From XYD12-FULL-36-8 sp964391015 (GTDB lineage: Bacteria > Bacteroidota > Ignavibacteria > Ignavibacteriales > Ignavibacteriaceae): a stretch of 64,000 bases of DNA. Location of the stretch: NCBI GenBank assembly GCA_964391015.1, contig CAYMKU010000010.1:1-64000 (forward strand). Direction: 5' to 3'. The translations under genes and the position numbers were made by a program. Below the pieces are notes generated by a model. It was given only the letters and a program-made list of their open reading frames with translations, was not told the DNA's origin and did no database searches. Shown here piece by piece: positions 7,804-16,374 of this stretch. Positions within the stretch are counted from its first letter, which is position 1; each line of letters begins with the position of its first letter.

Positions 7804-10185
7804 TTATTTATTTGCTAGTTCAATAGTCTTGGTGACATATCTTTTTAAACTGAGCAAGGTTTTTACTTTTAACTTAAATTCATACCAAAAACTGTTGCCC
7901 ATGTAATGATCTTTCATTTTTTGGTTGAAGACTTGCATATAATTCTTATTATGAAAATGGCCCGTAGCATGATAAACTTTTATTCCCTTAAGGATTCCAA
8001 CTTTTAAACCTTTATTAATTGTTCTATTTGTATAGTCCATATCTTCGTTAAAGAATATTCTTTTGGGCGATTGATGAAATTTTCCGACTTTATTATAAAC
8101 CTCTCGGGAAATCATAAAACACCAACCTCCGGTAGGACCTACTAGAAGCTTAATATTGCTGTTGTCATATTCAAGCTCACTATACGCTTGGTCGGGATGT
8201 TTTGCGCCGTCGGTTGTTTCGTCTTGAATAACATCAGAGGAAAGGTATCCTATATACGGAATATTTTTATAAGCATATATCATTTCTTGTAACCAATTTT
8301 CTGGGAACTCTATCACATCGTCATCTAATCCAATTATGAAATCGCCCTTGGTAAGCTCAATTGCTTTTCCTTTTGCGTTAGTACCAATGTTTTGGTTGTG
8401 CAAAATGATTTTAATTCTTTGATTGTGTTGAAGCTGCCTCAGAAATTGTGCAGTGCCGTCTTGTGAATTGTTATCCCAAACAAATAGTTCATAGTTTATA
8501 TTTTCTAATGTTGGAAGAAGCGACGTTAAATTTTTCTTTAAAAAGTCTAACCTATTGTGAGTCACAATAATAAGACTAACAAGTTCATTATCATATTGCT
8601 TTGATTTATAATCTATTGGAAAAGGTCTTAGGAATAATTCAAGTGGAAGAACCTTAGTAATAATTTTAGCAAGCACAATATTGTCCCGTTGTTTTGTGTA
8701 GTTTGAGTTTAACAACCAAAAAAAGTAAATAAATAAAAATACTGCCCCATTAATTCCCAACGAAGCAATACCTGATGATCTGCCACCGATCTTGAATATG
8801 TAATTATTTGTCAGATAAGAACATATTAATGTAATAACAATAGACACCCCCCCTGCAATAAGAGGCGTTAGATATTTTTCGATAAACAGCAAGAAAATAT
8901 TTTTTCCGAAGAACTTAGTAGAAACGATTAAAATATAAGTTGAGGAAATTATAGTTGCAGTTGTGTTACCTGCTGCGGCACCAAGAATTCCAAAATTTTT
9001 TATCAAGATATAGCTTAAGAGCAAATTTATAATGAGACTAATTATACCCTCATACATCTGAAATTTGGGAACACCTAAGTTTGGAGTTATGGAGTTTCCT
9101 GGTGCTGAAAAAATCAGATTAACTAATTGTCCTAAAGTCAAAATCCTGAGGATGTGTACTGAGATATAATAATCATGACTTCCCATCCATGTAAATATTA
9201 TTGTGTCGGCGAAGACAAATAGAAAAATAAATATAGGTACGGAAATAATCGTTAAATATTTGGTGGCGTCGTCATATAGTTGATTTATTTTTTCTTTTTC
9301 CTCCTTCGCATTTAGTTCAGCGGCTATGGGTGCCACCTGAGGAATTAATTGAAAAGGCAAGAACCGCCCTAAACGAGAGACCCGACTGCCAAGATTAAAA
9401 TATGTAACATTTGATAAGACCGAGAAATAAGCTAGCAGTAACTCATCGTACTTTTCTGATGCAAAGGAAGCAACTTTTGAAGTCTGCATCTGAATTCCGA
9501 AGCTCGACATTTTCTTTAATGAGTGAAGGTTTAGATTTTTGAAGCCCAAAGACATCTCCGGTAAATTTTTTTTAGCCAGGAACACAGTAAATGCTCCACT
9601 TATAATTGTTGTTAGTAATTGGCTGTAGAGAAGTCCTTTCAACCCATACCCAAGTGTTAATAGAAAATAAATACTGATGAAATTCAGGAAGCTGATGGCA
9701 ATGCCAACCAAGCTGTTAATGTACATTTTCTGCAAGCTGATCAGTATCGAAAGGAATATTGTGGTTGAGTTGGCAATAAAAAATATTAATAAGCTGATGT
9801 GTAACGTAAATATCCCGACAGCTATAAGATTTGATGGGACCTTTATCAGCGCAACAAATTGATTAGAAAAGATGTAGCCTATAACACAAACGACTAAAGA
9901 AAAAATAAGATAAAATATAAATCCTGTACCAATTGTGTCGTTCAGCTCATTACATTCCTTTTTGTTATAGTGTTCTGAGATAAATTTTATAAAGGACGAA
10001 GAGATGCTTAAATCAAATAGTCCGAAGGTGCCTATAAAACCCATTGCAATAGCATAAAGTCCAAACTCAACCGCACCTATTTTTGAAATTATTATTGGTG
10101 TTAAAATAAAAGGGAATAAAAAACCGATAATTTGCGAAAGCAGATGATAAAAAGTGTTCTTTATTACTTTATCAGTTAGTGACAT
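7804..10185 (-). CDS. Wzx-type polysaccharide flippase fused to a GT2 glycosyltransferase
   Basis: One uninterrupted 793-residue frame joins two proteins that are normally separate. Residues 1-495 are a polysaccharide-transporter (PST/MOP) flippase: about 12 to 14 hydrophobic segments, starting VIKNTFYHLLSQIIGF, with GAVEFGLYAIA and GILGAAAGNTTATI. A linker (about 496-534) leads to a complete GT2 domain (about 535-740) with LVSLIIVTHNRLDF, VWDNNSQDGT, the metal-binding LDDDV (620-624) and NEDMDY (713-718). The flippase would move the lipid-linked unit across the inner membrane and the GT2 part faces the cytoplasm where nucleotide sugars are. No start codon or frame break is visible at the junction, so a real fusion is more likely than two genes. 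It overlaps the upstream gene by 14 nt. Confidence 0.9.
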   Translation of the reverse strand: MSLTDKVIKNTFYHLLSQIIGFLFPFILTPIIISKIGAVEFGLYAIAMGFIGTFGLFDLSISSSFIKFISEHYNKKECNELNDTIGTGFIFYLIFSLVVCVIGYIFSNQFVALIKVPSNLIAVGIFTLHISLLIFFIANSTTIFLSILISLQKMYINSLVGIAISFLNFISIYFLLTLGYGLKGLLYSQLLTTIISGAFTVFLAKKNLPEMSLGFKNLNLHSLKKMSSFGIQMQTSKVASFASEKYDELLLAYFSVLSNVTYFNLGSRVSRLGRFLPFQLIPQVAPIAAELNAKEEKEKINQLYDDATKYLTIISVPIFIFLFVFADTIIFTWMGSHDYYISVHILRILTLGQLVNLIFSAPGNSITPNLGVPKFQMYEGIISLIINLLLSYILIKNFGILGAAAGNTTATIISSTYILIVSTKFFGKNIFLLFIEKYLTPLIAGGVSIVITLICSYLTNNYIFKIGGRSSGIASLGINGAVFLFIYFFWLLNSNYTKQRDNIVLAKIITKVLPLELFLRPFPIDYKSKQYDNELVSLIIVTHNRLDFLKKNLTSLLPTLENINYELFVWDNNSQDGTAQFLRQLQHNQRIKIILHNQNIGTNAKGKAIELTKGDFIIGLDDDVIEFPENWLQEMIYAYKNIPYIGYLSSDVIQDETTDGAKHPDQAYSELEYDNSNIKLLVGPTGGWCFMISREVYNKVGKFHQSPKRIFFNEDMDYTNRTINKGLKVGILKGIKVYHATGHFHNKNYMQVFNQKMKDHYMGNSFWYEFKLKVKTLLSLKRYVTKTIELANK

Positions 10186-11026
10186 TTTTCATTTTTGATA
10201 ATGATACAATGACAAAGCGTAAGTAAAGTATTGGAAGCAATATTATGGCTGATAAACCGTAATAATTTTTGTAGTACAAAAAAATATCCTTATACATTAT
10301 TTTTCTTACAGCTGGATTTGCTCGCTTGGTTGAAAAACTCCCGTGGTGTATTGCTTCTGCTGTGTGAAGAAAAAATATTTTGCTTCCGGTGTTCCAAATC
10401 TTTTTGCATAGATCTACATCGTTATATAAAATTCTATACTGTTCATCAAAATAATTTATTTGTTTTAAGATTTCATTCCTTGCCATTAAAAAAGTTGTTG
10501 CTATCTGGTCTACTTTAATTGTCTTATCATAGTTAAACCAAAGCATATCATAATCATTGTTTAAATAGTTTAATGAAAGATAGGTTAAAACACCATTTTT
10601 TAAGGTTGGAAATTTTTTACAATTTCCTTGAGCACGCCCATTGGGGAAAACTAGCTTGCAGCCAACTGCCCCACATTCTGAATTCTTTTCTAAAAATTCT
10701 AAACATTGAGTTAAGCTGTTATCTTTTATTATTGTATCGCTTCCAAGGAGCAAAACATATTTTCCCAACGAAGCCCTCATCCCTTGATTGCACGCAGGGG
10801 CATAGCCTATGTTTTCATTGTTAATAATTAATTTTATAGAGGGAAATAGTTTTTTGATTTGTAAAGAAGTATCATCAGAGGAGTTATTATCTATGACTAT
10901 TAATTCCAGTGTTCCCTGGAACTGTTGATAATCTTTGGAATTAATGATTGAATCGAGGCACTCAATAGTTTTAGATTTCGTATTCCAGGTAACAATAACG
11001 ATGCTTAGTAAAATATCATTTTTCAT
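10172..11026 (-). CDS. Glycosyltransferase family 2 (first gene of polysaccharide locus)
   Basis: GT-A enzyme of 284 residues starting at the ATG at 11026: ILLSIVIVTWNTKSKTIECL, IVIDNNSSDDT, the metal site LLLGSDTIIKD, and ILYNDVDLCKKIWNTG. The frame stays open to 11230, but that extension runs into the divergent gene at 11084 and encodes nothing GT2-like. A hydrophobic C-terminal segment (LSAIILLPILYLRFVIVSL) may anchor it. It is the promoter-proximal gene of the minus-strand locus; the 57 bp to the divergent gene are AT-rich and must contain promoters for both directions. Acceptor and donor are unknown. Confidence 0.88.
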   Translation of the reverse strand: MKNDILLSIVIVTWNTKSKTIECLDSIINSKDYQQFQGTLELIVIDNNSSDDTSLQIKKLFPSIKLIINNENIGYAPACNQGMRASLGKYVLLLGSDTIIKDNSLTQCLEFLEKNSECGAVGCKLVFPNGRAQGNCKKFPTLKNGVLTYLSLNYLNNDYDMLWFNYDKTIKVDQIATTFLMARNEILKQINYFDEQYRILYNDVDLCKKIWNTGSKIFFLHTAEAIHHGSFSTKRANPAVRKIMYKDIFLYYKNYYGLSAIILLPILYLRFVIVSLSKMKNVTN

Positions 11027-11083
11027 AAAACTTTGTAAATTTATAAAGAATAAAATTAAAATTGAGTAAAAAGGTAGATAGTT

Positions 11084-11839
11084 TTGAAAATCTCCTCCAT
11101 AAGTGTAGCTAAGAACGAAGAATTGAACATCAAAAAATGCATCGAGAGCTTGCTTACTTGTATTGATGAAGTCATTGTTTTGGTTGACGAAGAATCGTCT
11201 GATAAAACGTTTGAGATTATCAAATCTCATACTAAGGTGAAGTGTAAAGAGGTAAAATGGGTGGGTTATGCTAAAACAAAGCAGTATGCAATCTCTCTCA
11301 CCTCAAACGATTGGATTTTATGGCTTGATGCCGACGAAGTCGTCTCAAAGGAATTGTCAAAAGAAATAATTGATTTTAAATCTACAGTTCCAAGCTTTAA
11401 TGCTTATTCAATTTCAAGAAAAGCTTTTTTTCTAGGCAGATGGATTAAACATAGCGGTTGGTATCCAGGGAAAGCAACTCGGCTTTTTAATAAGCACAAA
11501 GTTAGATTCAGTGAGAATGAAGTGCATGAATATCTTTTGGTCGGAGGTGAAATAGGTGAACTGAAATCAGATATTGAACATTACACCGATCCGGATATAC
11601 ATCATTATTTCAAAAAGTTTAACCGCTACACAACTCTTGCTGCCGTGGAATTGGCAAAGCAAGGCAAATCTTTTTCAATTTTTGATATTTTGTTGCGACC
11701 AATAGGAATTTTTATAAAGATGTATTTTTTAAAACTTGGCTTCCTGGATGGAATTAGAGGATTTATTCTTGCGATATTTTCCTCGGCTTATGTTTTTACA
11801 AAATATTGTAAATTTTGGGAGTTGAAAAATAAAGGTTAA
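11084..11839 (+). CDS. WaaE/KdtX-like family 2 glycosyltransferase
   Basis: Residues 1-95 form a short GT2 domain: ISSISVAKNEELNIKKCIES, VLVDEESSDKT, and the metal-binding LWLDADEVV. It lacks the long NNS loop of the minus-strand GT2 genes and instead matches the LPS-core (WaaE/KdtX) subgroup, including RWIKHSGWYPGKATRLF and VHEYL near residues 121-155. These enzymes add glucose to the inner core or act on similar lipid-linked acceptors. The start is TTG at 11084 with AAGG about 9 nt upstream. It is transcribed away from the polysaccharide locus and 4 nt ahead of the DUF1844 gene. The role in this lineage is inferred only from family likeness. Confidence 0.85.
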   Translation: MKISSISVAKNEELNIKKCIESLLTCIDEVIVLVDEESSDKTFEIIKSHTKVKCKEVKWVGYAKTKQYAISLTSNDWILWLDADEVVSKELSKEIIDFKSTVPSFNAYSISRKAFFLGRWIKHSGWYPGKATRLFNKHKVRFSENEVHEYLLVGGEIGELKSDIEHYTDPDIHHYFKKFNRYTTLAAVELAKQGKSFSIFDILLRPIGIFIKMYFLKLGFLDGIRGFILAIFSSAYVFTKYCKFWELKNKG

Positions 11840-11843
11840 TAAA

Positions 11844-12149
11844 ATGGAAAAAGATTCTTCGCACGGATTTTTATTTATGCAATTAGTTCTTCAAAATCAG
11901 CAATTGGCAATGATGTCGATGGGAAAGCTCACAAACCCAGTTAGCGATAAAATTGAACGCAACCTTGAGTTTGCCAAAATGTCGATTGATACACTCGATA
12001 TGCTTGCAGAAAAAACGAAGGGAAATCTTTCCGAGTATGAGAAAAAATTTTTAACCGAAGTCATTAAAGATTTAAAGCTGAACTATGTTGATGAAGCGAA
12101 TAAGGAACAGAAAACAGAAGATAATGCTGAAACAACTCAGAGCAAATAG
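11844..12149 (+). CDS. DUF1844 family protein
   Basis: Small 101-residue protein matching DUF1844: a helical N-terminal segment (FLFMQLVLQNQQLAMMSMGKL), then NPVSDKIERNLEFAKMSID and the signature LDMLAEKTKGNLSEYEKKFL, then a short disordered acidic tail. Function of the family is not established. It starts 4 nt after the glycosyltransferase stop and is followed within 35 nt by nadK, so all three are likely on one transcript. No signal peptide or membrane helix of convincing length is seen. Confidence 0.85.
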   Translation: MEKDSSHGFLFMQLVLQNQQLAMMSMGKLTNPVSDKIERNLEFAKMSIDTLDMLAEKTKGNLSEYEKKFLTEVIKDLKLNYVDEANKEQKTEDNAETTQSK

Positions 12150-12183
12150 TGTGAGATAATAGACCGAAACAGTTCGAGCTAAT

Positions 12184-13095
12184 ATGAAAACGAAATCTCA
12201 ATATAAAACTATCGGTATAATTGCTAACACAACCAAGGAAAATGTAAATCTTGTTGTTTCAGAGCTGATTAAAAAACTTCGGGCAAACAATTTTGATTTT
12301 CTCTTAAGCAATACTCTCACAAAACAAAAGGGATTAATTACTCAGGATATTAAAAAAAGTATTTTTGCTGCTGAAGATAAGCTTTGTAAAAACAGTGATA
12401 TGATAATTTCCATTGGTGGCGATGGCACAATGCTGACTACTGCTTACAAGGCACAGTTTTATGACAGGCCAGTTTTGGGAATTAATTTCGGGAAGCTTGG
12501 GTTTCTTTCGGAAGCAACCATAAATCAAATAGATGTGCTGATTGAGGAAATAAAACGCAACTCAATAAAAATAGAAGAACGAATTTTAATTACCGGTGAA
12601 GTAATCGGTCATAAAGTTGAACGTCTTTTTGCTATAAATGACATTGTTATTGACAAAGGCGGCTGGCCAAAGATGATAGAGCTTGAGCTGATGGTCAATA
12701 ATGAATATGTCACGACTTTTTCTGCAGATGGAATTGTAATTGCCACTCCAACAGGTTCTACGGGCTATTCGTTGTCAATTGGCGGGCCAATTGTTAGCCC
12801 ACTAACCGATGCAATAACATTAAGTCCGATTTCTCCCCACAGTTTAACTGTTCGTCCGATAGTTTTACCGAGTTGCCAAGAAATATTTATAAAAGCAACC
12901 TCGCTGCATAAGGAAATATTAGTTAACTGCGATGGTCAACGCGTATTTGCTGTTCCCCCGCCTCTGAGGATGAAGGTATCAAAAAGCAAAAGATCATTAA
13001 AGCTTGTTAGGACTTCGCTCACAAGCTATTTCGAAACTCTGAGAAACAAATTGCTTTGGGGAGTTGATTTAAGAAAAAGATCGGGAAACAATTAG
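12184..13095 (+). CDS. nadK: NAD kinase
   Basis: Phosphorylates NAD to NADP in the cytoplasm, the only route to NADP. The 303-residue protein has the catalytic GGDGT loop (78-82) in SIGGDGTMLTTAYK, then GINFGKLGFLSE, and the second nucleotide-binding signature TPTGSTGYSLSIGGPI with the family's SPISPHSLTVRPIV stretch. All expected catalytic motifs are present and the length is normal. It follows DUF1844 by 34 nt and precedes a thioredoxin-like gene by 8 nt. Confidence 0.97.
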   Translation: MKTKSQYKTIGIIANTTKENVNLVVSELIKKLRANNFDFLLSNTLTKQKGLITQDIKKSIFAAEDKLCKNSDMIISIGGDGTMLTTAYKAQFYDRPVLGINFGKLGFLSEATINQIDVLIEEIKRNSIKIEERILITGEVIGHKVERLFAINDIVIDKGGWPKMIELELMVNNEYVTTFSADGIVIATPTGSTGYSLSIGGPIVSPLTDAITLSPISPHSLTVRPIVLPSCQEIFIKATSLHKEILVNCDGQRVFAVPPPLRMKVSKSKRSLKLVRTSLTSYFETLRNKLLWGVDLRKRSGNN

Positions 13096-13103
13096 AATTT
13101 GAA

Positions 13104-13613
13104 ATGAAGTATATCCTTTTCTTTTTTGTTTTTGTCCCAATCCTGCTTTATGCTCAAAGCACTCACAAAACTGAATTGGACCCCAAGACATCTAAACCGA
13201 TGCTTGTTGGATTATGTGAGCGAGATGTATTCACCGATACCTGCTTCTCATCATGGTTTAACAGTGAATATGAAAATTATAGTGTTGATACTTCCACAAT
13301 GAAATTAGTTGCCAAGGATATTCAAACAATCAATCTAACGATAGCTTTCGGAACTTGGTGCAGTGACAGCAGAGAGCAAATACCTCGCCTTCTTAAAATT
13401 TTAGAATACCTTGATTTTCCTTTAAGTAAAATTAAGATGCTTGCTGTAGATCGAAATAAAAAAGCAGGCGAGTATGATATCGACAATTTAAAGATAGAAC
13501 TTGTACCAACAATCGTTTTATATAAAGATGATGTTGAATTTGGAAGAATAGTCGAAACTCCTCATATGAGTTTGGAAGAAGATTTAGTTGATATGATCTT
13601 TTCTTCTAAATAA
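13104..13613 (+). CDS. Secreted thioredoxin-like protein with WCSDS site
   Basis: A 169-residue protein with a short signal peptide (hydrophobic residues 3-16, cleavage likely after YAQ) and a thioredoxin-fold domain. The active-site region reads TWCSDSREQIPR (W85, C86), in place of the usual WCxxC: the second cysteine is replaced by serine. The cis-proline loop equivalent is VPTIVLYKDD. Proteins of this type are usually annotated as thioredoxin family, and the single cysteine argues against a standard dithiol oxidoreductase. C38 and C47 could also take part in disulfides. It follows nadK by 8 nt and ends before a strong terminator. Substrate unknown. Confidence 0.8.
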   Translation: MKYILFFFVFVPILLYAQSTHKTELDPKTSKPMLVGLCERDVFTDTCFSSWFNSEYENYSVDTSTMKLVAKDIQTINLTIAFGTWCSDSREQIPRLLKILEYLDFPLSKIKMLAVDRNKKAGEYDIDNLKIELVPTIVLYKDDVEFGRIVETPHMSLEEDLVDMIFSSK

Positions 13614-13644
13614 GAAAACTTATACAACAAATTGTTTAAAACTC

Positions 13645-13669
13645 AAACGCCCCAATTAAGGGGCGTTTT
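13645..13669. terminator. Bidirectional intrinsic terminator
   Basis: Perfect 9-bp stem AAACGCCCC / GGGGCGTTT with a 6-nt loop AATTAA, bordered by T residues on the plus strand and A residues on the left arm. It lies between convergent genes (thioredoxin-like, plus; kamA, minus) and can stop both. Confidence 0.88.
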
Positions 13670-13671
13670 CG

Positions 13672-14844
13672 TTAATTCTCAACCTCTTCTAAAATGGGAA
13701 GTTTAACATTCACTCTTAATGGTATTTTCACCTTTGATTTATCATTCTTTCCGTTCCCATGTACCTTTTCTGATTTGCCGTTTTTCTTTACAGGATTATT
13801 TTTATCCTTATAATTTTTATATGCATAGACTTTGTTCTGATAATTTCTCAAAACAATTTTATCTTCATCATGATGAAGAACATAATTCGGGAGGATTGGA
13901 ATCTTACCACCGCCTCCGGGTGCATCAATAACAAAATGAGGAATTGCCAAACCACTTGTGTGTCCGCGAAGGTTTTCAACAATGTTCAAACCTGTTTCAA
14001 TTGAAGTTCGGAAATGATTTGCACCTTTTGTCTCATCTGCCATGTACATGTAGTATGGACGAACTCTGATTCGTAAGAGTTTCTGCATAAGTTCCTTAAC
14101 TGTCTCCGGATTATCATTAACACCTTTCATCAGCACCATTTGGTTGCCAACCGGAATACCAGCATTAGCCAGCATTTCACACGCCTTTGAACTTTCTGGA
14201 GTAATTTCCCATGGATGATTGAAATGAGTGTTAATATAAATCGGGTGATATTTTTTTAGCATTGAACACAATCTATCTGTGATTCGATGTGGAAGAACGC
14301 ATGGCATTTTTGTTCCAATTCGAATGATTTCGATGTGGGGCATGCTTCTAATCCGCTGAAGAATCTTTTCGAGCATAGCGTCTGTCAGCATCAATGGGTC
14401 GCCGCCAGAAAGAATGACATCTCTAATTTCTTTATGCTGTTCTAAATAAGAGAAAGCACTTTCAAGTCCTTTCATTGAAATTTTCTCATAGTCACCCACT
14501 TTACGTTTTCGTGTGCAGAAGCGGCAGTAAAGACCGCATTGACTTGTTACCAAAAATAAAGCTCGATCGGGATATCTATGAGTAATATTAGGAACAGGAC
14601 TCATAGCGTCTTCCATCAAGGGATCTTCGGCTGCATCAAAGTCTTCGAGTTCTGCTTTATCGGGAACACATTGAAGCCAGATCGGATCTCCTGGATATTT
14701 AATTAAGCTAAGGTAATATGGATTAATTCGGGCTTGAAAAAATTCATCAAGAGCTTCAGCGGCACTTCTGTCAATATTAAATTTATCTACAAGCTGATCA
14801 ACAGTGTGAACGCTGTCTCTTATCATTCGCTGCCACAGTTCCAT
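13672..14844 (-). CDS. kamA: Lysine 2,3-aminomutase (KamA family, radical SAM, PLP)
   Basis: Predicted to interconvert L-alpha-lysine and beta-lysine using SAM, a [4Fe-4S] cluster and PLP. The cluster-binding motif is C103-x3-C107-x2-C110 in SQCGLYCRFCTRKRKVG. The PLP lysine is K314 in DAPGGGGK. The two aspartates that bind the lysine side amino group in the clostridial enzyme are matched by D270 (MADETKG) and D307 (VIDAPGG), with the same 37-residue spacing; glutamate 2,3-aminomutases replace them, so lysine is the better substrate guess. After about residue 340 there is a lysine-rich, low-complexity tail. It ends a four-gene unit with a GNAT acetyltransferase 20 nt upstream. No EpmA-like partner is in the window, so an EF-P role is not supported here. 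Confidence 0.92.
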   Translation of the reverse strand: MELWQRMIRDSVHTVDQLVDKFNIDRSAAEALDEFFQARINPYYLSLIKYPGDPIWLQCVPDKAELEDFDAAEDPLMEDAMSPVPNITHRYPDRALFLVTSQCGLYCRFCTRKRKVGDYEKISMKGLESAFSYLEQHKEIRDVILSGGDPLMLTDAMLEKILQRIRSMPHIEIIRIGTKMPCVLPHRITDRLCSMLKKYHPIYINTHFNHPWEITPESSKACEMLANAGIPVGNQMVLMKGVNDNPETVKELMQKLLRIRVRPYYMYMADETKGANHFRTSIETGLNIVENLRGHTSGLAIPHFVIDAPGGGGKIPILPNYVLHHDEDKIVLRNYQNKVYAYKNYKDKNNPVKKNGKSEKVHGNGKNDKSKVKIPLRVNVKLPILEEVEN

Positions 14845-14864
14845 GACATTCCTTTATGATTGTT

Positions 14865-15338
14865 TTACTTGCTGAAATATTTACCAAACACCATTAGATT
14901 ATCGCCGACCTCATAAAAGTTGTTTATTTCGGCGATGATCGAATAGTGATTCCTCAGATAAAAATTTCTAGCTGCCGCATAACTTTCTTTAGATGAAGTT
15001 TCTGCTAACAGCCAGCGTGCATTTTTTGAAAGAACAAATTTTTCTGCATGTGTCAGAAGACTTTTCCCTATACCCTTTTTTGGATGATCGGGGTTTGTTA
15101 CGATCCAGTAAAGATCATAGACAGCATCGGTTAAAGGTCGTTTGCCAGTGCAGTAATATCCTAATATTTTTTTACTGTCTTCGTAAACAAAAACATTATA
15201 ATCGGTTTGCTCAGGATTATTGGCGGCAATATTCACTAATTCCATTGCTACATCAACTTCACTTTTGGAAAAAGCTTTTACTTTTCCAAGAAACTTTTCA
15301 ATAATAAGAACATCAGCTTGCTTTAATTTGCGTATCAT
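14865..15338 (-). CDS. GNAT family N-acetyltransferase
   Basis: A 157-residue single-domain acetyltransferase. The acetyl-CoA pyrophosphate loop is HPKKGIGKSLLTHAE (about residues 89-103), preceded by the central strand LYWIVTNPD. The pattern YAAARNFYLRNHY near the end is the usual motif B region. Being next to lysine 2,3-aminomutase, it could acetylate beta-lysine as AblB does, although AblB proteins are longer and this one is a minimal GNAT. Its start overlaps the end of the preceding ATP-grasp gene by 26 nt, indicating translational coupling. The acceptor is inferred from context only. Confidence 0.85.
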   Translation of the reverse strand: MIRKLKQADVLIIEKFLGKVKAFSKSEVDVAMELVNIAANNPEQTDYNVFVYEDSKKILGYYCTGKRPLTDAVYDLYWIVTNPDHPKKGIGKSLLTHAEKFVLSKNARWLLAETSSKESYAAARNFYLRNHYSIIAEINNFYEVGDNLMVFGKYFSK

Positions 15339-16374
15339 GTATTTTTCGGTTCAAAGCAAATTTTGTAATTGTAAAAAGTAATTCATGATGGCTTAAACCA
15401 TCGGCTTTTGCTGCTCTTGCGAATCCGGAGTCGCTCGAAATGTCGGGATTCGGATTAACTTCGATAACAAATGGTATGCCATTTTTGTCTAATCTTATGT
15501 CAACACGTGCATAATCTCTGCATCCTAATGTGTCGAATGCTTTGAGTGCAACATCTTCAATTCTTTTTTTTGTTCGAACATCTAAATCTGCAGGACATTT
15601 TGGTTTTGTGTTTTCATAGTAAACGCTGTCAGCGATCCACTTACCATCGTATGTTACTATCTTGGGCAATTCTTCCGGCAAGCCATCAAATTTAATTTCT
15701 GATATTGGCAAAACTCGTTTGCCCAAAATTGCAACATTCAACTCTCTTCCGTCAATATATTCTTCAGCAATAATGTCTTGCTTGTATGTTTTAACTAAAA
15801 AATTAATATGATTCATCAGCTCATCAAAATTTTTTACAACCGAATATTCTGATATTCCGATACTTGCATCCTCAGTTAAAAGTTTTGCTATCACTGGAAA
15901 TTTAAGTATGAAGTCTTTTCTTTCAATGACCCCTGGCTTATTGATCACTAATGCCCTGGGTGTATTGATATGATTCGCTTTTAAAATATCCTTTGTTCTC
16001 CATTTGTTCAGGCAATTGCCAAGGCATTGAGGCTGATTACCTGTAAATTCTACTTTTAAAAGTTCAAAAAGACCTGCCATGCAATACTCATAAGTAGAAA
16101 TTCCATTAACAGATTCAATGAAGTTTAAAATTATATCAGGAGAGTAATGATTTATTTTAGCGATGCTTCTCTCAACATTACTATCGACAGCAAAAGTTCT
16201 TACTTCGGCATAATACTCTTGTAAGGATTTCTTGATTGAATTTATTTCTTTACTAAAAGCGGTTTCAGAAAGATCATTTACATCAGAGTGTTTTTCAGAA
16301 GGTTTACCATTGTAAATTGGAAAAACACTTACTGGTGAGTTATAGCAAATCAATATTTTAGAAATGTCGTTCAT
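15313..16374 (-). CDS. D-Ala-D-Ala-ligase-like ATP-grasp enzyme B
   Basis: A 353-residue ATP-grasp ligase of the D-Ala-D-Ala ligase group. Visible parts: an N-terminal domain with ILICYNSPVSVF, NFIESVNGISTYEY (substrate-domain region), the central ATP-binding FPVIAKLLTEDASIGISEY, EEYIDGRELNVAILG, and the metal/ATP site RVDIRLDKNGIPFVIEVNPNPDI. All catalytic elements seem intact. It differs from true Ddl by the N-terminal domain and by pairing with a second, divergent copy (16371-17426). The 4-nt overlap with that gene and the 26-nt overlap with the GNAT gene show a tight operon. Likely forms an amide or peptide bond; the substrate may be a beta-lysine derivative, which is only an inference from context. 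Confidence 0.85.
   Translation of the reverse strand: MNDISKILICYNSPVSVFPIYNGKPSEKHSDVNDLSETAFSKEINSIKKSLQEYYAEVRTFAVDSNVERSIAKINHYSPDIILNFIESVNGISTYEYCMAGLFELLKVEFTGNQPQCLGNCLNKWRTKDILKANHINTPRALVINKPGVIERKDFILKFPVIAKLLTEDASIGISEYSVVKNFDELMNHINFLVKTYKQDIIAEEYIDGRELNVAILGKRVLPISEIKFDGLPEELPKIVTYDGKWIADSVYYENTKPKCPADLDVRTKKRIEDVALKAFDTLGCRDYARVDIRLDKNGIPFVIEVNPNPDISSDSGFARAAKADGLSHHELLFTITKFALNRKIHDTQIKAS

Noticed and set aside
11027..11230. N-terminal extension of the first polysaccharide-locus GT2
   Set aside because: It overlaps the divergent gene at 11084 and carries no GT2 features.
13672..14844. KamA as EpmB of the EF-P modification pathway
   Set aside because: No EpmA-like lysyl-tRNA synthetase or efp gene is near, and the protein clusters with GNAT and ATP-grasp genes instead.
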